Source: Streptomyces luteogriseus (GTDB lineage Bacteria; Actinomycetota; Actinomycetes; Streptomycetales; Streptomycetaceae). Taken from it: DNA of 64,000 nucleotides. A program made the position numbers and the translations under genes. The stretch is from contig NZ_JACHMS010000001.1 in the NCBI RefSeq assembly GCF_014205055.1, forward strand, positions 6,572,001 to 6,636,000, given 5' to 3'. Shown piece after piece: positions 23,994-33,090 of the stretch (its first letter is position 1; each line of letters begins with the position of its first letter). Under the pieces are notes generated by a model. The model did not search any database, was not told the origin of the DNA, and saw nothing but the letters and a program-made list of their open reading frames with translations.

Positions 23994-26009
23994 ATGACGG
24001 CCGAGCTGGTGCGGGGGCAGAATCACCCGCTCTCCCAGGCCCGCCTCGAGATCCGGATCTCGGCCGGTACACCGATCGTGGCCGTGGCCGCGCTCGGCGA
24101 CGAGAACGGCCGGATCCACGGCGTGGAGTGGGTGGCCCACCCGGGCGCACCCACCCAGCCGGGTCTCGAGGTCTCCCGGCAGGCCGCCGCCGACCATCGC
24201 CTCGCGGTGGACCTGGACGCCGTGCCGGAGGCCGTCCACCGTGTCAGCGTGCTGCTGGCCCTGCCCGTCGGCGGGACGGGCCCGGTCCGATTCGGCGCCG
24301 TGGCGGCCCCCTTCGTCGCCGTCACCGGCCTCGACGGCGACGAGGTCGCCAGCTACACCATCACCGGCCTGGAGGCCGAGTCGGCCGTCGTCGCCCTGGA
24401 GCTCTACCGCCGACAGGACGCCTGGAAGGTGCGCGCCGTCGGTCAGGGCTACGCGGGCGGCCTCGCCGAACTCCTCACCGACCAGGGCCTGCCGCAGGCC
24501 CACCAGCTCGCCGGCACCATCGACGACGCGGTGGCCCAGGGACTCTCCCGCTCGGTGCAGGCGCCCCCGCCGCGCACGGCGGACGGCGACCGCTCCCGGC
24601 AGACGGCGGCTCCCGCCCTCGGCCCGGACCAGGGCGGCACCGCGCCCCAGCCCGGTCCCGTACCACCGGTGTCCCCGTACGGAGGTCAGACGCCCGGCGG
24701 TCCCGGACAGCCCGCGCCGCAGCAGCCGTATCCAGGCGCCGCGCCGGATTCCAACGCCGCCACCCAGCCGTCCGCCCCCACGGCGGGCGGTTCGATCGAC
24801 TACAGCCACCCGCGCCGTCAGAACGCCGCCCCGCCCCCGCCTCCGCCCACCGCGCCCCCGGCCGCACCCGGGCAGCCCGCCCAGCCCGTCGCGGGCGACG
24901 CGACCGGCTGGTCGATGGAGGAGCGGCTCTACAACCAGGTGTGGGGCATGTTCGAGGACCTGGCCCGCACCACCGCGGCCTACCGCAGCGCCGTCGACTT
25001 CGCCGAGTCGCGGATGGACAAGGAGCTGGAGCAGGTCCTCTCCGACCCGCGCAGCCGGATCGGCGGACAGGGCGACGCCGCCCGCGAAGCGGCCCGGGCC
25101 CGGCACACCCAGCTCGTCGCCCAGGCGCGAGAGGCACTCGACCGGGACCTCACCCAGCTCGCGGCCGAGGCCGATGTCGTCGAACCGGCCCTGCCGCCGG
25201 CATACGCCCGCTGGGACAACCCGGCGTGGCACGCCTACCGGGTGCCGATGGAGATCCCCATGGCCCTGCGCCTGGGCGACCTCCATCTCCCCGAGGCCGA
25301 TCGGATCCGCATCCCGATGCTGGTCCGGCTGCCGCTGGAGCGCGGCCTGTGGATCGACAGCGGAGCGGCGGGATCATCCGACGGGTCGTTCACCGACTCT
25401 CCCACCATGAGCCGTCTCGCCATGGAGACGGCGGTCGCGCACGCGGCCCGGCTGCTGGCCGTCTACCCGGCGGGGGAGTTCACCGTCCACGTCATCGACC
25501 CGGCCGGCTCCGGGGCCCAGCCCTTGGCGCCCCTCGTGCAGACCGGGGTGCTCGCGGCCCCGCCGGCACTCGGCGCCGCGGGGGTGGCGGACGTGCTGGG
25601 CCGGCTCACCCAGCGGGTCGACCTGGTGCAGATGGCCATCCGGGGCGGCGCCGCCGACTCCCTCCCGCCCGGCTTCGACACCTCCCAGCAGCTCCTGATC
25701 GTCAACGACTTCCCGCACGGTTTCGACGACCGGGCCGTGAACCAGCTGCGCTACCTGGCCGACGAGGGCCCCGCCTTCGGCGTCCACCTGATGATGGTGG
25801 CCGACCGGGAGGAGTCCTCCGGCTACGGGCCGCTGCTCGACCCGCTGTGGCGTTCGCTGCTGCGACTGACCCCGGTGGCCGACGACCACCTCGCCGACCC
25901 GTGGGTCGGTCATGCCTGGACGTACGAGCCGTCGCTCGTGCCGCCCGGCAGCCAGGTCCTCCAGCAGGTGCTCGCCCAAGTCGCTGCCGCCCGCACCACG
26001 TTCATGTAA
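23994..26009 (+). CDS. TerD-domain protein with C-terminal FtsK-like ATPase-fold region
   Basis: 671 residues from an ATG after GGGGGACGAAGGCG. Residues 1 to about 175 are TerD-like (LSQARLEIRISAGTPIVAVAALGDENG, YTITGLEAESAVVALELYRR). About 185-300 is a Pro/Gln/Ala-rich disordered linker with a run of prolines. From about 305 comes a coiled region (MEERLYNQVWGMFEDLARTTAAY), then an alpha/beta domain with FTVHVIDPAG, LLIVNDFPHGFDDRAVNQLRYLADEGPAFGVHLMMVAD. The latter resembles the FtsK/SpoIIIE motor core as found in Ter-system proteins. I see no Walker A in this polypeptide, so it may be a non-hydrolysing scaffold. Confidence 0.85.
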   Translation: MTAELVRGQNHPLSQARLEIRISAGTPIVAVAALGDENGRIHGVEWVAHPGAPTQPGLEVSRQAAADHRLAVDLDAVPEAVHRVSVLLALPVGGTGPVRFGAVAAPFVAVTGLDGDEVASYTITGLEAESAVVALELYRRQDAWKVRAVGQGYAGGLAELLTDQGLPQAHQLAGTIDDAVAQGLSRSVQAPPPRTADGDRSRQTAAPALGPDQGGTAPQPGPVPPVSPYGGQTPGGPGQPAPQQPYPGAAPDSNAATQPSAPTAGGSIDYSHPRRQNAAPPPPPPTAPPAAPGQPAQPVAGDATGWSMEERLYNQVWGMFEDLARTTAAYRSAVDFAESRMDKELEQVLSDPRSRIGGQGDAAREAARARHTQLVAQAREALDRDLTQLAAEADVVEPALPPAYARWDNPAWHAYRVPMEIPMALRLGDLHLPEADRIRIPMLVRLPLERGLWIDSGAAGSSDGSFTDSPTMSRLAMETAVAHAARLLAVYPAGEFTVHVIDPAGSGAQPLAPLVQTGVLAAPPALGAAGVADVLGRLTQRVDLVQMAIRGGAADSLPPGFDTSQQLLIVNDFPHGFDDRAVNQLRYLADEGPAFGVHLMMVADREESSGYGPLLDPLWRSLLRLTPVADDHLADPWVGHAWTYEPSLVPPGSQVLQQVLAQVAAARTTFM

Positions 26010-26084
26010 AGCTCCTGACCAGGGGTTTTGGTCTTTCTTTTGCCAAGCGCTTTACCTGTTCTTGGTAATTGGGTACTGTTGACG

Positions 26085-26186
26085 GCACGGAGGGGAGTAC
26101 TCCCTGTCTGCTGCGGCGTACCCGTCAATACGGATCAGGCCAGATCCCGGGGCGTCGGCCCATCTTGGGTGGAAGAGACCTCCGGC
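26085..26186 (+). ncRNA. Probable yybP-ykoY (Mn2+) riboswitch upstream of TerC gene
   Basis: The 5' conserved motif GGGGAGTA is at 26092-26099. The conserved CCGTCAATACGG element is at 26122-26133. The 3' GAGACC element is at 26175-26180, with GGAGG (26089-26093) able to pair with CCTCC (26179-26183) to close the P1 helix. These are the hallmark sequences of the manganese-sensing yybP-ykoY class, which typically precedes TerC/MntP-type transporter genes. The order and spacing fit, but I could not fold it computationally. Confidence 0.75.
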
Positions 26187-26229
26187 AGCGACGACGCTGA
26201 CATTTGCCGTTACGACTGCCGGAGGCGCA

Positions 26230-27231
26230 GTGGATGTTTCCGTGACCCTATGGGTCCTGACGATCGTGGGCCTCGCCGCCCTTATCGCGGTCGACTTCTT
26301 CATCGGCCGCAAGCCGCACGACGTGTCGATCAAGGAAGCCGGGATCTGGACGGTCGTCTGGATCGTGCTGGCCGCGCTCTTCGGGCTCGGTCTGCTCCTG
26401 TTCGCCGGTGGCCAGCCCGCCGGTGAGTTCTTCGCGGGCTTCATCACCGAGAAGTCACTCAGCGTCGACAACCTCTTCGTCTTCGTCCTGATCATGGCGA
26501 AGTTCGCGGTGCCGTCGCAGTACCAGCAGCGTGTGCTGCTGATCGGTGTCCTCATCGCCCTGGTCCTGCGAGCGATCTTCATCGCCGCCGGCGCGGCGAT
26601 CCTCGCCAGCTTCGCCTGGGTCTTCTACATCTTCGGCGCCTTCCTCATCTACACCGCCTGGAAGCTCATCCAGGAGGCTCGGGCCGACGAGGAAGACGAG
26701 GAGTTCGAGGAGAACAAGCTGCTCAAGGCCGCCGAGCGCCGCTTCGGCGTGGCGGACCGGTACCACGGCACGAAGCTGTGGATCGAGGAGAACGGCAAGC
26801 GGGTCATGACCCCGATGCTGGTCGTGATGCTGGCCATCGGCACCACCGATGTGCTCTTTGCCCTCGACTCCATCCCCGCGATCTTCGGCCTGACGCAGGA
26901 CCCGTACATCGTCTTCACGGCCAACGCATTCGCCCTGATGGGTCTGCGCCAGCTGTACTTCCTCATCGGCGGCCTGCTGAAGAAGCTGGTCCACCTCTCC
27001 TACGGCCTGTCGATCATCCTGGGCTTCATCGGCGTGAAGCTGGTGCTGCACGCGCTGCACGAGTCCGGGGTACATGTCCCCGAGATCAGCATTCCGGTCT
27101 CGCTCGGCGTGATCTGCTCCGTGCTGATCGTCACCACGATCACCAGCCTGCGGGCTTCCAAGAAGCAGGCGGCGGCCGAGGCGGCGCAGGACAAGAGCGG
27201 AGGCGCTCCGAAGGACAGCGTCGACGTCTGA
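26230..27231 (+). CDS. TerC-family membrane protein (probable metal exporter)
   Basis: 333 residues from GTG 26230, directly after GGAGGCGCA. TerC signatures include AVDFFIG, FFAGFITEKSLSVDNLFVF (about 66-84), VLLIGVLIALVLRAIFIAAG, and the acidic DxxFALDSIPAIF motif (DVLFALDSIPAIFGLT). There are eight or so transmembrane helices and an acidic cytoplasmic loop (RADEEDEEFEENK). Bacterial relatives with the yybP-ykoY leader (MeeF/MeeY type) supply or export Mn2+. The riboswitch here argues for Mn2+ rather than tellurite as the physiological substrate. A strong terminator follows. Confidence 0.92.
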   Translation: MDVSVTLWVLTIVGLAALIAVDFFIGRKPHDVSIKEAGIWTVVWIVLAALFGLGLLLFAGGQPAGEFFAGFITEKSLSVDNLFVFVLIMAKFAVPSQYQQRVLLIGVLIALVLRAIFIAAGAAILASFAWVFYIFGAFLIYTAWKLIQEARADEEDEEFEENKLLKAAERRFGVADRYHGTKLWIEENGKRVMTPMLVVMLAIGTTDVLFALDSIPAIFGLTQDPYIVFTANAFALMGLRQLYFLIGGLLKKLVHLSYGLSIILGFIGVKLVLHALHESGVHVPEISIPVSLGVICSVLIVTTITSLRASKKQAAAEAAQDKSGGAPKDSVDV

Positions 27232-27256
27232 CGGCGTCGGGCGTAGCAACAACCAT

Positions 27257-27301
27257 CACCGGGACCGGGGGTCGGCGAATTGCCGACCACCGGTCCCGGT
27301 G
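27257..27301 (+). terminator. Terminator after TerC gene
   Basis: CACCGGGACCGG (27257-27268) pairs with CCGGTCCCGGTG (27290-27301). An inner stem GTCGGC/GCCGAC (27271-27276, 27282-27287) extends the hairpin. It begins 26 bp after the TGA and is followed by a T-containing stretch (CTTGCTTGTTT). Confidence 0.85.
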
Positions 27302-27361
27302 CTTGCTTGTTTCCTGAGCGCGTTTCCCGGCCCGGGGGCGCCGCGGCCGGCTGGAGGTGCC

Positions 27362-27664
27362 ATGAAGTTCGTGCAGATCATCGAGTTCGAGACCGAGCGT
27401 CTGGAAGAGATGCAGCAGGTGCTCGACGAGGCGGGGCAGCGCAATGCCGACCGCGCGGGCGGGCCCACCCACAGCACGCTGCTGAAGGACCGGGACAAGC
27501 CCAACCGCTATCTGGCACTCATCGAGTTCGAGTCGTTCGAAGAGGCCATGCGCAACAGCGACGACCCCGAGACGACCAGGATGGCGGAGCGGCTCAACGC
27601 ACTCAGCATCGGCGAGCGGGTCTACACCAACTGCGATGTCCTGGACATGCGTGACCTCAAATAG
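27362..27664 (+). CDS. Unknown 100-aa protein, probable dimeric alpha-beta barrel
   Basis: ATG 27362 follows GGAGGTGCC and gives exactly 100 residues. The pattern MKFVQIIEFETERLEEMQQVLDEAG then RYLALIEFESFEEAMRNSDDPET suggests a ferredoxin-like alpha+beta fold as in ABM/Dabb-type proteins, with a strand, helix, strand and helix. I do not recognise an active site. It sits alone between the TerC terminator and chaA. It could be a small monooxygenase-fold protein; no substrate is proposed. Confidence 0.8.
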   Translation: MKFVQIIEFETERLEEMQQVLDEAGQRNADRAGGPTHSTLLKDRDKPNRYLALIEFESFEEAMRNSDDPETTRMAERLNALSIGERVYTNCDVLDMRDLK

Positions 27665-27736
27665 CCCGGAAGGGCGCCCCGGGGGGCCCGGCACAACCGG
27701 AGTGCGGGGCCCCTGCGGGTCTGCGACCATCTCCGC

Positions 27737-28837
27737 ATGATCGCTCGGCGCAGGCGGATCGCGGCACAGTGGACGACCCTGGTGCCCCTGCTGGCGGTCC
27801 TACTGCTGGTCCTGACGTGGGGACGGGATCTTCCGGTCGCTGTCGTCGCCCTGGTGACCCTGGTCCTCGCGGGAGCCGTCCTGGCCGCTGTGCACCACGC
27901 CGAAGTGGTGGCCCATCGGGTAGGGGAACCGTTCGGCTCCCTCGTGCTCGCCATCGCCGTCACGATCATCGAGGTCGCCCTCATCGTCACCCTGATGGTG
28001 GACGGCGGGGACAAGAGCGCGACCCTGGCCCGGGACACGGTCTTCGCGGCGGTGATGATCACCTGTAACGGCATCGTCGGCCTGTGCCTCCTGGTCGCCT
28101 CACTGCGGCACGGCACGGCCGTCTTCAACCCGGAGGGCACCGGCGCCGCACTCGCCACCGTCGCGACCCTGGCCACACTCAGCCTTGTCCTGCCGACGTT
28201 CACCACGAGCAAGCCGGGACCGGAGTTCTCCACCGTCCAGCTGACCTTCGCGGCGCTGTCCTCGCTGATTCTGTACGGCTTGTTCGTCGCCACGCAGACC
28301 GTGCGGCACCGGGACTACTTCCTGCCGCTCACCCGCCACGGCGAGGTGATCACCGCAGAGGAACACGCCGAGGCGCCGACCGCCCTCACCGCCCGGACGA
28401 GTCTGGCTCTGCTGGGTCTGGCCCTGGTGGGCGTCGTGGGCCTGGCCAAGGGCGTCTCGCCCACCATCGAGTCCGGGGTGGAGGCCGCCGGGCTCCCACA
28501 CGCCGTCGTCGGTGTGATCATCGCGCTGCTGGTGCTGCTCCCGGAGACCATCGCCGCGCTGCGCTCCGCGCGCCGCGACCGTGTACAGACCAGTCTGAAT
28601 CTCGCCCTCGGCTCGGCGATGGCCAGCATCGGCCTGACGATCCCCGCCGTCGCGCTCGCCTCCCTGTGGCTCTCCGGCCCGCTCGTCCTCGGCCTCGGTT
28701 CCACGCACATGGTGCTGCTCGCCCTGACCGTGGTGGTCGCCTCGCTGACCGTGGTGCCGGGCCGGGCCACGCCGCTCCAGGGCGGGGTCCACCTGGTGCT
28801 GTTCGCGGCGTACCTGGAGCTGGCGATCAACCCGTAG
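27737..28837 (+). CDS. chaA: Calcium:proton (or Na+/K+:proton) antiporter, ChaA/CaCA type
   Basis: 366 residues from ATG 27737. Two copies of the CaCA alpha repeat are visible: GEPFGSLVLAIAVTIIEVALIVTLM (about 60-85) and the inverted LLPETIAALRSARRDRVQTSLNLALGSAMASIGLTIPAVAL (about 275-315). Both hold the ion-binding Glu. About eleven helices span the membrane, with a central His/Glu-containing loop (TRHGEVITAEEHAEA). Homologues export Ca2+, Na+ or K+ against protons; the ion here is not determined. It ends at a strong hairpin shared with the convergent gene. Confidence 0.92.
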   Translation: MIARRRRIAAQWTTLVPLLAVLLLVLTWGRDLPVAVVALVTLVLAGAVLAAVHHAEVVAHRVGEPFGSLVLAIAVTIIEVALIVTLMVDGGDKSATLARDTVFAAVMITCNGIVGLCLLVASLRHGTAVFNPEGTGAALATVATLATLSLVLPTFTTSKPGPEFSTVQLTFAALSSLILYGLFVATQTVRHRDYFLPLTRHGEVITAEEHAEAPTALTARTSLALLGLALVGVVGLAKGVSPTIESGVEAAGLPHAVVGVIIALLVLLPETIAALRSARRDRVQTSLNLALGSAMASIGLTIPAVALASLWLSGPLVLGLGSTHMVLLALTVVVASLTVVPGRATPLQGGVHLVLFAAYLELAINP

Positions 28838-28839
28838 GC

Positions 28840-28871
28840 GCGCGTAAACGCTCACGCAAGCGTTTACGCGC
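28840..28871. terminator. Bidirectional terminator with a LacI-operator-like core
   Basis: A perfect 13-bp stem: GCGCGTAAACGCT (28840-28852), loop CACGCA, AGCGTTTACGCGC (28859-28871). It lies directly between the convergent chaA and MHS transporter genes. Its right half shares CGCAAGCGTTTACG with the two operators upstream of lacI (17 of 20 bases), so it may also bind that regulator. Confidence 0.7.
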
Positions 28872-28959
28872 CCCCGGCGCGACGGCAACGGCACGACGGT
28901 CGACGGCACGCGGCACGACAGGCCGACGGCACGGCAGACCGATGGCACCAGGTCCCAGC

Positions 28960-30267
28960 TCACCCCGCGGCGGCCTCCGCGGCCGCACTCACCCGCACCG
29001 GACGCGTCTCCGGCAGCAATGCGAAGCACCCCAGGCTGAACAGCGCGATCGCCGTGAGATAGGCGGCCACAGCCCACGGCACCCGTCCGCCCTGCTCGGC
29101 CAGGGCGGTCGCCACGATCGGTGTGAGCGCGCCTCCGACGACCCCGCCGAGGTTGTAGCCGACGGCGGCGCCGGTGCAGCGCACCCGCGGCTCGTACAGC
29201 TCCGGCAGATAGGCGGCGATCACGGCGAACATCGTGATGAACGCGAGCATCGCCCCGAGGAAGCCGAGGAACATCGGCATCGGCGCCCCGGTGGCGAGGA
29301 GCGCGACCATCGGGAACATCCACAGGGCGGCGGCCGCACACCCGGCCAGGCACAGCGGCCGCCGGCCGTAGCGGTCACCGAGCAGCGCCACCAGCGGGGT
29401 GAGAGCGCCCTTCACGAGCACCGCGCCCATGATGCAGGTGAGCATGACGCTGCGGCTCACCCCGAGCCGCTCCGTCCCGTAGGCGAGGGACCAGGTCGTC
29501 ACGGCGTAGAAGATCGCGTAGCCGATCGAGAGTCCCCCGCCGGTCAGCAGCAGGAGCCGCCAGTGGTCGCGGACGACCTCGGCGAGCGGCACGCGCGCGT
29601 GGTCGTCGATCTGGAGGAAGCTGGGGCTCTCGGTGAGCGACGACCGCAGCCACAGCCCCGCGACGGCCAGCACCCCCGCGGCCCAGAACGGCACCCGCCA
29701 CCCCCACGCGGCGAACTGCGCCTCCGTCAGCGTCGAGGACAGCCCCAGCACCACACCGTTGGCGAGCAGGAACCCCACCGCGGGCCCGACCTGCGGGAAG
29801 CTCGACCACAGCACGCGCCGTTCGGCCGGCGCGTGCTCCACGGCCAGCAGCACCGCCCCGCCCCACTCCCCGCCGAGCCCCAGCCCCTGGAGGAAACGCA
29901 GCACCAAGAGCAGCAAAGGGGCGGCCACGCCGATCGACCCGTACGTCGGCACGCAGCCGACCGCGACCGTGGACGCCCCTGTCAGCAGCAGGGAGGCGAC
30001 GAGGACCGGTCGCCGCCCGCGCCGGTCCCCGATGTGCCCGAACAGCACCGACCCGAGCGGCCGGGCCACGAACCCCACACCGAAGGTGGCGAAGGCGGCC
30101 AGTGTCCCGGCCACCGGGGAGAAGGTCGGGAAGAACAGCGGCCCCAGGATCAGGGCCGCCGCGGTGCCGTAGACGAAGAAGTCGTAGAACTCGATGGCCG
30201 TGCCGGCGAGTGAGGCGGCCGCGAGGCGCGGCATGGAGGGTGCCCTTACGGTGCGTACGTCGTGCAT
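28960..30267 (-). CDS. MFS transporter, metabolite:H+ symporter (MHS) family
   Basis: 435 residues from ATG 30267; a second ATG eleven codons in ([11 protein letters not shown]) has a better ribosome-binding site. MHS features are [31 protein letters not shown] in helix 1, [26 protein letters not shown] (MFS signature near 75-100) and the second-half [10 protein letters not shown] loop. Twelve helices are expected. Relatives take up carboxylates, shikimate, betaine or proline. There is no catabolic neighbour, so the substrate is open. Confidence 0.92.
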   Translation of the reverse strand: MHDVRTVRAPSMPRLAAASLAGTAIEFYDFFVYGTAAALILGPLFFPTFSPVAGTLAAFATFGVGFVARPLGSVLFGHIGDRRGRRPVLVASLLLTGASTVAVGCVPTYGSIGVAAPLLLLVLRFLQGLGLGGEWGGAVLLAVEHAPAERRVLWSSFPQVGPAVGFLLANGVVLGLSSTLTEAQFAAWGWRVPFWAAGVLAVAGLWLRSSLTESPSFLQIDDHARVPLAEVVRDHWRLLLLTGGGLSIGYAIFYAVTTWSLAYGTERLGVSRSVMLTCIMGAVLVKGALTPLVALLGDRYGRRPLCLAGCAAAALWMFPMVALLATGAPMPMFLGFLGAMLAFITMFAVIAAYLPELYEPRVRCTGAAVGYNLGGVVGGALTPIVATALAEQGGRVPWAVAAYLTAIALFSLGCFALLPETRPVRVSAAAEAAAG

Positions 30268-30328
30268 GCCGCGTCAACTACCCACCGTGATCGCCGGTTA
30301 CGGGGGCGCGCGGAGGGCTCGGGGGCCT

Positions 30329-31384
30329 TCAATAGGTGACCGTGATACGCCGGGCGGGTCCGTCCACGCGCACGGTGCCGCCGTACGGGATCACCAGTTG
30401 CGGATCGGTGTGCCCGAAGTCCACGTCGAAGACGATCGTGGCGTCGGGGGCGTAGGTCCGCATGGCACGCAGCACGGCCTCGCGCTGGTCCGCGGCGTAA
30501 CGGGCAGCCTGTTCGGGGGTGTTGGGCTGCTCGAAGGACCATGTCTTCGGCCGCCCCATCAGCAGGGCCGGGAAACGCCCCAGCAGCCCCCGCTCGCCCA
30601 TGTTCCGCAGGGTGTGGAAGACCTCCGTGGCGCTCGGCATGTCCTCGGAGGTCTCCAGGAGCAGGACACCGCCGTCGTACTCGGACAGGTCGCGCGCGAT
30701 CTCCCGGTCGGCCATCAGCAGCCAGGCGAGGATCTCCAGGCAGCCGCCCCAACTGCGGCCCTCGATCACCCGGCCGGGGTTCACCCAGGTCCAGCCGGAC
30801 CCGGGCCGGGTCTCCGGCTCCGCGTCGAAGGTCGCCGGGTCCGCCCAGTCCCGGTCGATGTCACGCCACCGCTCGGCGGGCCTCAACTCGTACGGTCCCG
30901 GGGTGAACAGGGCCGCGCGCAGGGACTCGGCAGTCTGCGGGTGCATGGCGCCGGGGCGGCCCAGTTCGCTCATCACGCTCCCGCCGTGGAAGCCGACGAT
31001 GCCGCAGGTGCGCAGGAAAGCGAGCAGGTTCGTGTTGTCGCTCATTCCGAAGAACGGCTTCGGGTTGGTCCGGATCAACTCCCGGTCCAGGTAAGGCAGC
31101 ACGGTGATCTGGTCGTCCCCGCCGATCGACGCGATGACGGCCTTGATCTCCGGGTCGGCGAAGGCGGCGTGGATGTCGGCCGCCCGCTCCCGGGGCGTGG
31201 AACCCATCGTGCGGGTCGCCGGATACTCGACCGGCTCCAGCCCGAACCCCTTCCGCAGCCGCTCCAGGCCCAGCTTGTAGGGGAGCGGGAAGAGCCCCGG
31301 CAGACCGGAGGAGGGCGAGATGACGGCGATGCGGTCACCGGGGGACGGCTTCGGCGGACAGGCCGGGCTGGTCAGGCTCGTCAT
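30329..31384 (-). CDS. S66 peptidase (LD-carboxypeptidase / MccF-like)
   Basis: 351 residues. The nucleophile Ser is in the elbow [11 protein letters not shown] (about 111-121). The catalytic Glu is in [11 protein letters not shown], and the His is in [16 protein letters not shown] near the C-terminus. The N-terminal fold starts with [12 protein letters not shown]. Family members cleave L,D bonds of murein tetrapeptides during recycling or hydrolyse microcin C7-type peptide nucleotides (MccF). The sequence pattern is closer to the MccF/self-immunity branch, but substrate choice is inference. It is divergent from aroQ. Confidence 0.9.
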   Translation of the reverse strand: MTSLTSPACPPKPSPGDRIAVISPSSGLPGLFPLPYKLGLERLRKGFGLEPVEYPATRTMGSTPRERAADIHAAFADPEIKAVIASIGGDDQITVLPYLDRELIRTNPKPFFGMSDNTNLLAFLRTCGIVGFHGGSVMSELGRPGAMHPQTAESLRAALFTPGPYELRPAERWRDIDRDWADPATFDAEPETRPGSGWTWVNPGRVIEGRSWGGCLEILAWLLMADREIARDLSEYDGGVLLLETSEDMPSATEVFHTLRNMGERGLLGRFPALLMGRPKTWSFEQPNTPEQAARYAADQREAVLRAMRTYAPDATIVFDVDFGHTDPQLVIPYGGTVRVDGPARRITVTY

Positions 31385-31495
31385 GCCGGGAGGTTACGGC
31401 CCGGCGGGCCGCAGGCGCACCGTGATAAACCGGCAGGGAGCGGCGGCCCGCCTCGGGCCGTCACGCCGCCCGACCCTGACCGGACCGGAGGAACC

Positions 31496-31969
31496 GTGCC
31501 CCGCACCCTGGCCCACGCCCCGATCATGATCCTCAACGGCCCCAACCTGAACCTGCTCGGCCAGCGTCAGCCGGAGATCTACGGCTCCGACACCCTCGCC
31601 GACGTCGAGGCCCTGTGCGTCAAGGCGGCGGCCGCGCACGGGGGCACGGTCGACTTCCGCCAGTCCAACCACGAGGGCGAGCTGGTCGACTGGATCCACG
31701 AGGCGCGGCTGAACCACTGCGGCATCGTGATCAACCCTGGTGCCTACTCGCACACCTCCGTCGCCATCCTGGACGCCCTCAACACGTGTGACGGCCTGCC
31801 GGTGCTGGAGGTCCACATCTCCAACATCCACCAGCGCGAGTCGTTCCGGCACCACTCCTATGTCTCGCTGCGCGCCGACGGGGTCATCGCGGGCTGCGGG
31901 GTGCAGGGGTACGTGTTCGGCGTGGAGCGCGTCGCGGCGCTGGCGGGGGCGGGCAAGGCGGACGCGTGA
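31496..31969 (+). CDS. aroQ: Type II 3-dehydroquinate dehydratase
   Basis: 157 residues from GTG 31496 after GGAGGAACC. Type II signatures are [21 protein letters not shown] (Asn14, catalytic Tyr29), [30 protein letters not shown] and [17 protein letters not shown] (His and Arg substrate ligands). It dehydrates 3-dehydroquinate to 3-dehydroshikimate by trans elimination as a dodecamer. Streptomycetes use type II both in the shikimate pathway and in quinate catabolism. No other aro or quinate genes are adjacent here. Confidence 0.96.
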   Translation: MPRTLAHAPIMILNGPNLNLLGQRQPEIYGSDTLADVEALCVKAAAAHGGTVDFRQSNHEGELVDWIHEARLNHCGIVINPGAYSHTSVAILDALNTCDGLPVLEVHISNIHQRESFRHHSYVSLRADGVIAGCGVQGYVFGVERVAALAGAGKADA

Positions 31970-32379
31970 GCCGCTGCCGGTAAGCCCCGCCGGCCATGGC
32001 CGACGCCCCTTACCGCCCGGCCTCCTGCAGCCGCCCCGCCTCCACCTTGACGGTGGCCCGAGGTGGGAACGGGCGTCGCCGTTCTGTGAACAGGCCCCGG
32101 TCCCGGTCGGGTTGGCGTGTGCCGGGGCCGCCGGCCGAGGGCGGGGATCGACAGGCCGGCGGCCCATCCGCTCAGGAGCCGTCATCCTGCGCGGGGCTGG
32201 TACCAGTTGACTGCGCAACTACGTACGAGGGGAGCGCGCGTGCGGCACCGGCGTGTGTGAAGGATTCACACGGGACGCGTGCGCGGCGCACTCTTCGGCA
32301 CGACCGCGTCCCGCGCAGCCATCAGCCCCGCCCGCGCGTGCCTCACCACCCGCGGGCGTCCCTCACCCCGGGCGATGCC
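31970..32379. other. 410-bp spacer without a complete gene
   Basis: Between the convergent aroQ and MBL genes I find no reading frame with a ribosome-binding site and coding bias of useful length. The segment holds an isolated MarR-like operator and promoter with an aborted six-codon frame (32205-32260). The rest has no recognisable element. Confidence 0.6.
32205..32260 (+). pseudogene. Orphan regulatory region with a six-codon truncated frame
   Basis: AGTTG-6 nt-CAACT (32205-32220, full core AGTTGACTGCGCAACT) resembles MarR-type operators. It is followed by GAGGGGAGC and a GTG at 32240 that runs only six codons to TGA (32258-32260). The normal layout of operator, ribosome-binding site and start is present, but the gene body is missing. 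This suggests a deletion remnant. Confidence 0.4.
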
Positions 32380-33036
32380 TCACCACCCGCGCGCGTGCCA
32401 CTCCGGCAGGTGCGGGCGCTCCGCGCCCAGGGACGTGTCGTTGCCGTGCCCGGGGTAGACCCACGTCTCGTCCGGGAGGGCGCCGAAGATCTTGGTCTCG
32501 ACGTCGTGGATGAGGCGGGCGAACGCCTTCGGGTCCTTGTGGGTGTTGCCCACACCGCCGGGGAACAGGCAGTCCCCGGTGAACACATGGGGGTGCCCGT
32601 GCGGGTCGTCGTAGACGAGGGCGATCGAACCGGGCGTGTGCCCGACCAGGTGGCGCGCGGTGAGTTCCACGTGCCCCACCCGGATGGTGTCGCCGTCGTC
32701 GACCGGCACATCGGTCCGCACGGGGATGCCCTCGGCGTCCTCCCGGCCCGCGTAGGTGCGGGCGCCGGTGGCCGCCACGACCTCGGCGAGCGCCTGCCAG
32801 TGATCGCCGTGCCGGTGGGTGGTGACGACGGACGCGATACCGTCGCCACCGATCATGCCGAGCAGCGTGTCCGCCTCGTTCGCGGCGTCGATCAGCAACT
32901 GCTCGTCCGTGGCCCGGCAGCGCAGCAGATAGGCGTTGTTGTTCATCGGACCCACCGCGATCTTCGTGATCATCAGGTCCTTGAGCTCGTGCACATCGGC
33001 CGGTCCGCCGACCGTCACCTCTCCGCTGTACGTCAT
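32380..33036 (-). CDS. MBL-fold metallo-hydrolase (glyoxalase II-like)
   Basis: 218 residues. The metal-binding motif THRHGDH is at 73-79. Further ligands are HLVGHTPGS (His), FTGDCLFPGGVG (Asp) and YPGHGNDTS (His). Start residues MTYSGEVTVGGPADV precede a core opening with NNNAYLLRC. Close family members are annotated as hydroxyacylglutathione hydrolase-like; in actinobacteria the thiol would be mycothiol. The next gene upstream on the same strand is a mycothiol-type DinB-fold enzyme 54 bp away, so the two may form an operon. Confidence 0.92.
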   Translation of the reverse strand: MTYSGEVTVGGPADVHELKDLMITKIAVGPMNNNAYLLRCRATDEQLLIDAANEADTLLGMIGGDGIASVVTTHRHGDHWQALAEVVAATGARTYAGREDAEGIPVRTDVPVDDGDTIRVGHVELTARHLVGHTPGSIALVYDDPHGHPHVFTGDCLFPGGVGNTHKDPKAFARLIHDVETKIFGALPDETWVYPGHGNDTSLGAERPHLPEWHARGW

Positions 33037-33090
33037 GCTCGCCAGCCTATAGCGGGGGAGCGGCCACGGTCCCGCACCCGGGTGGCGGCC

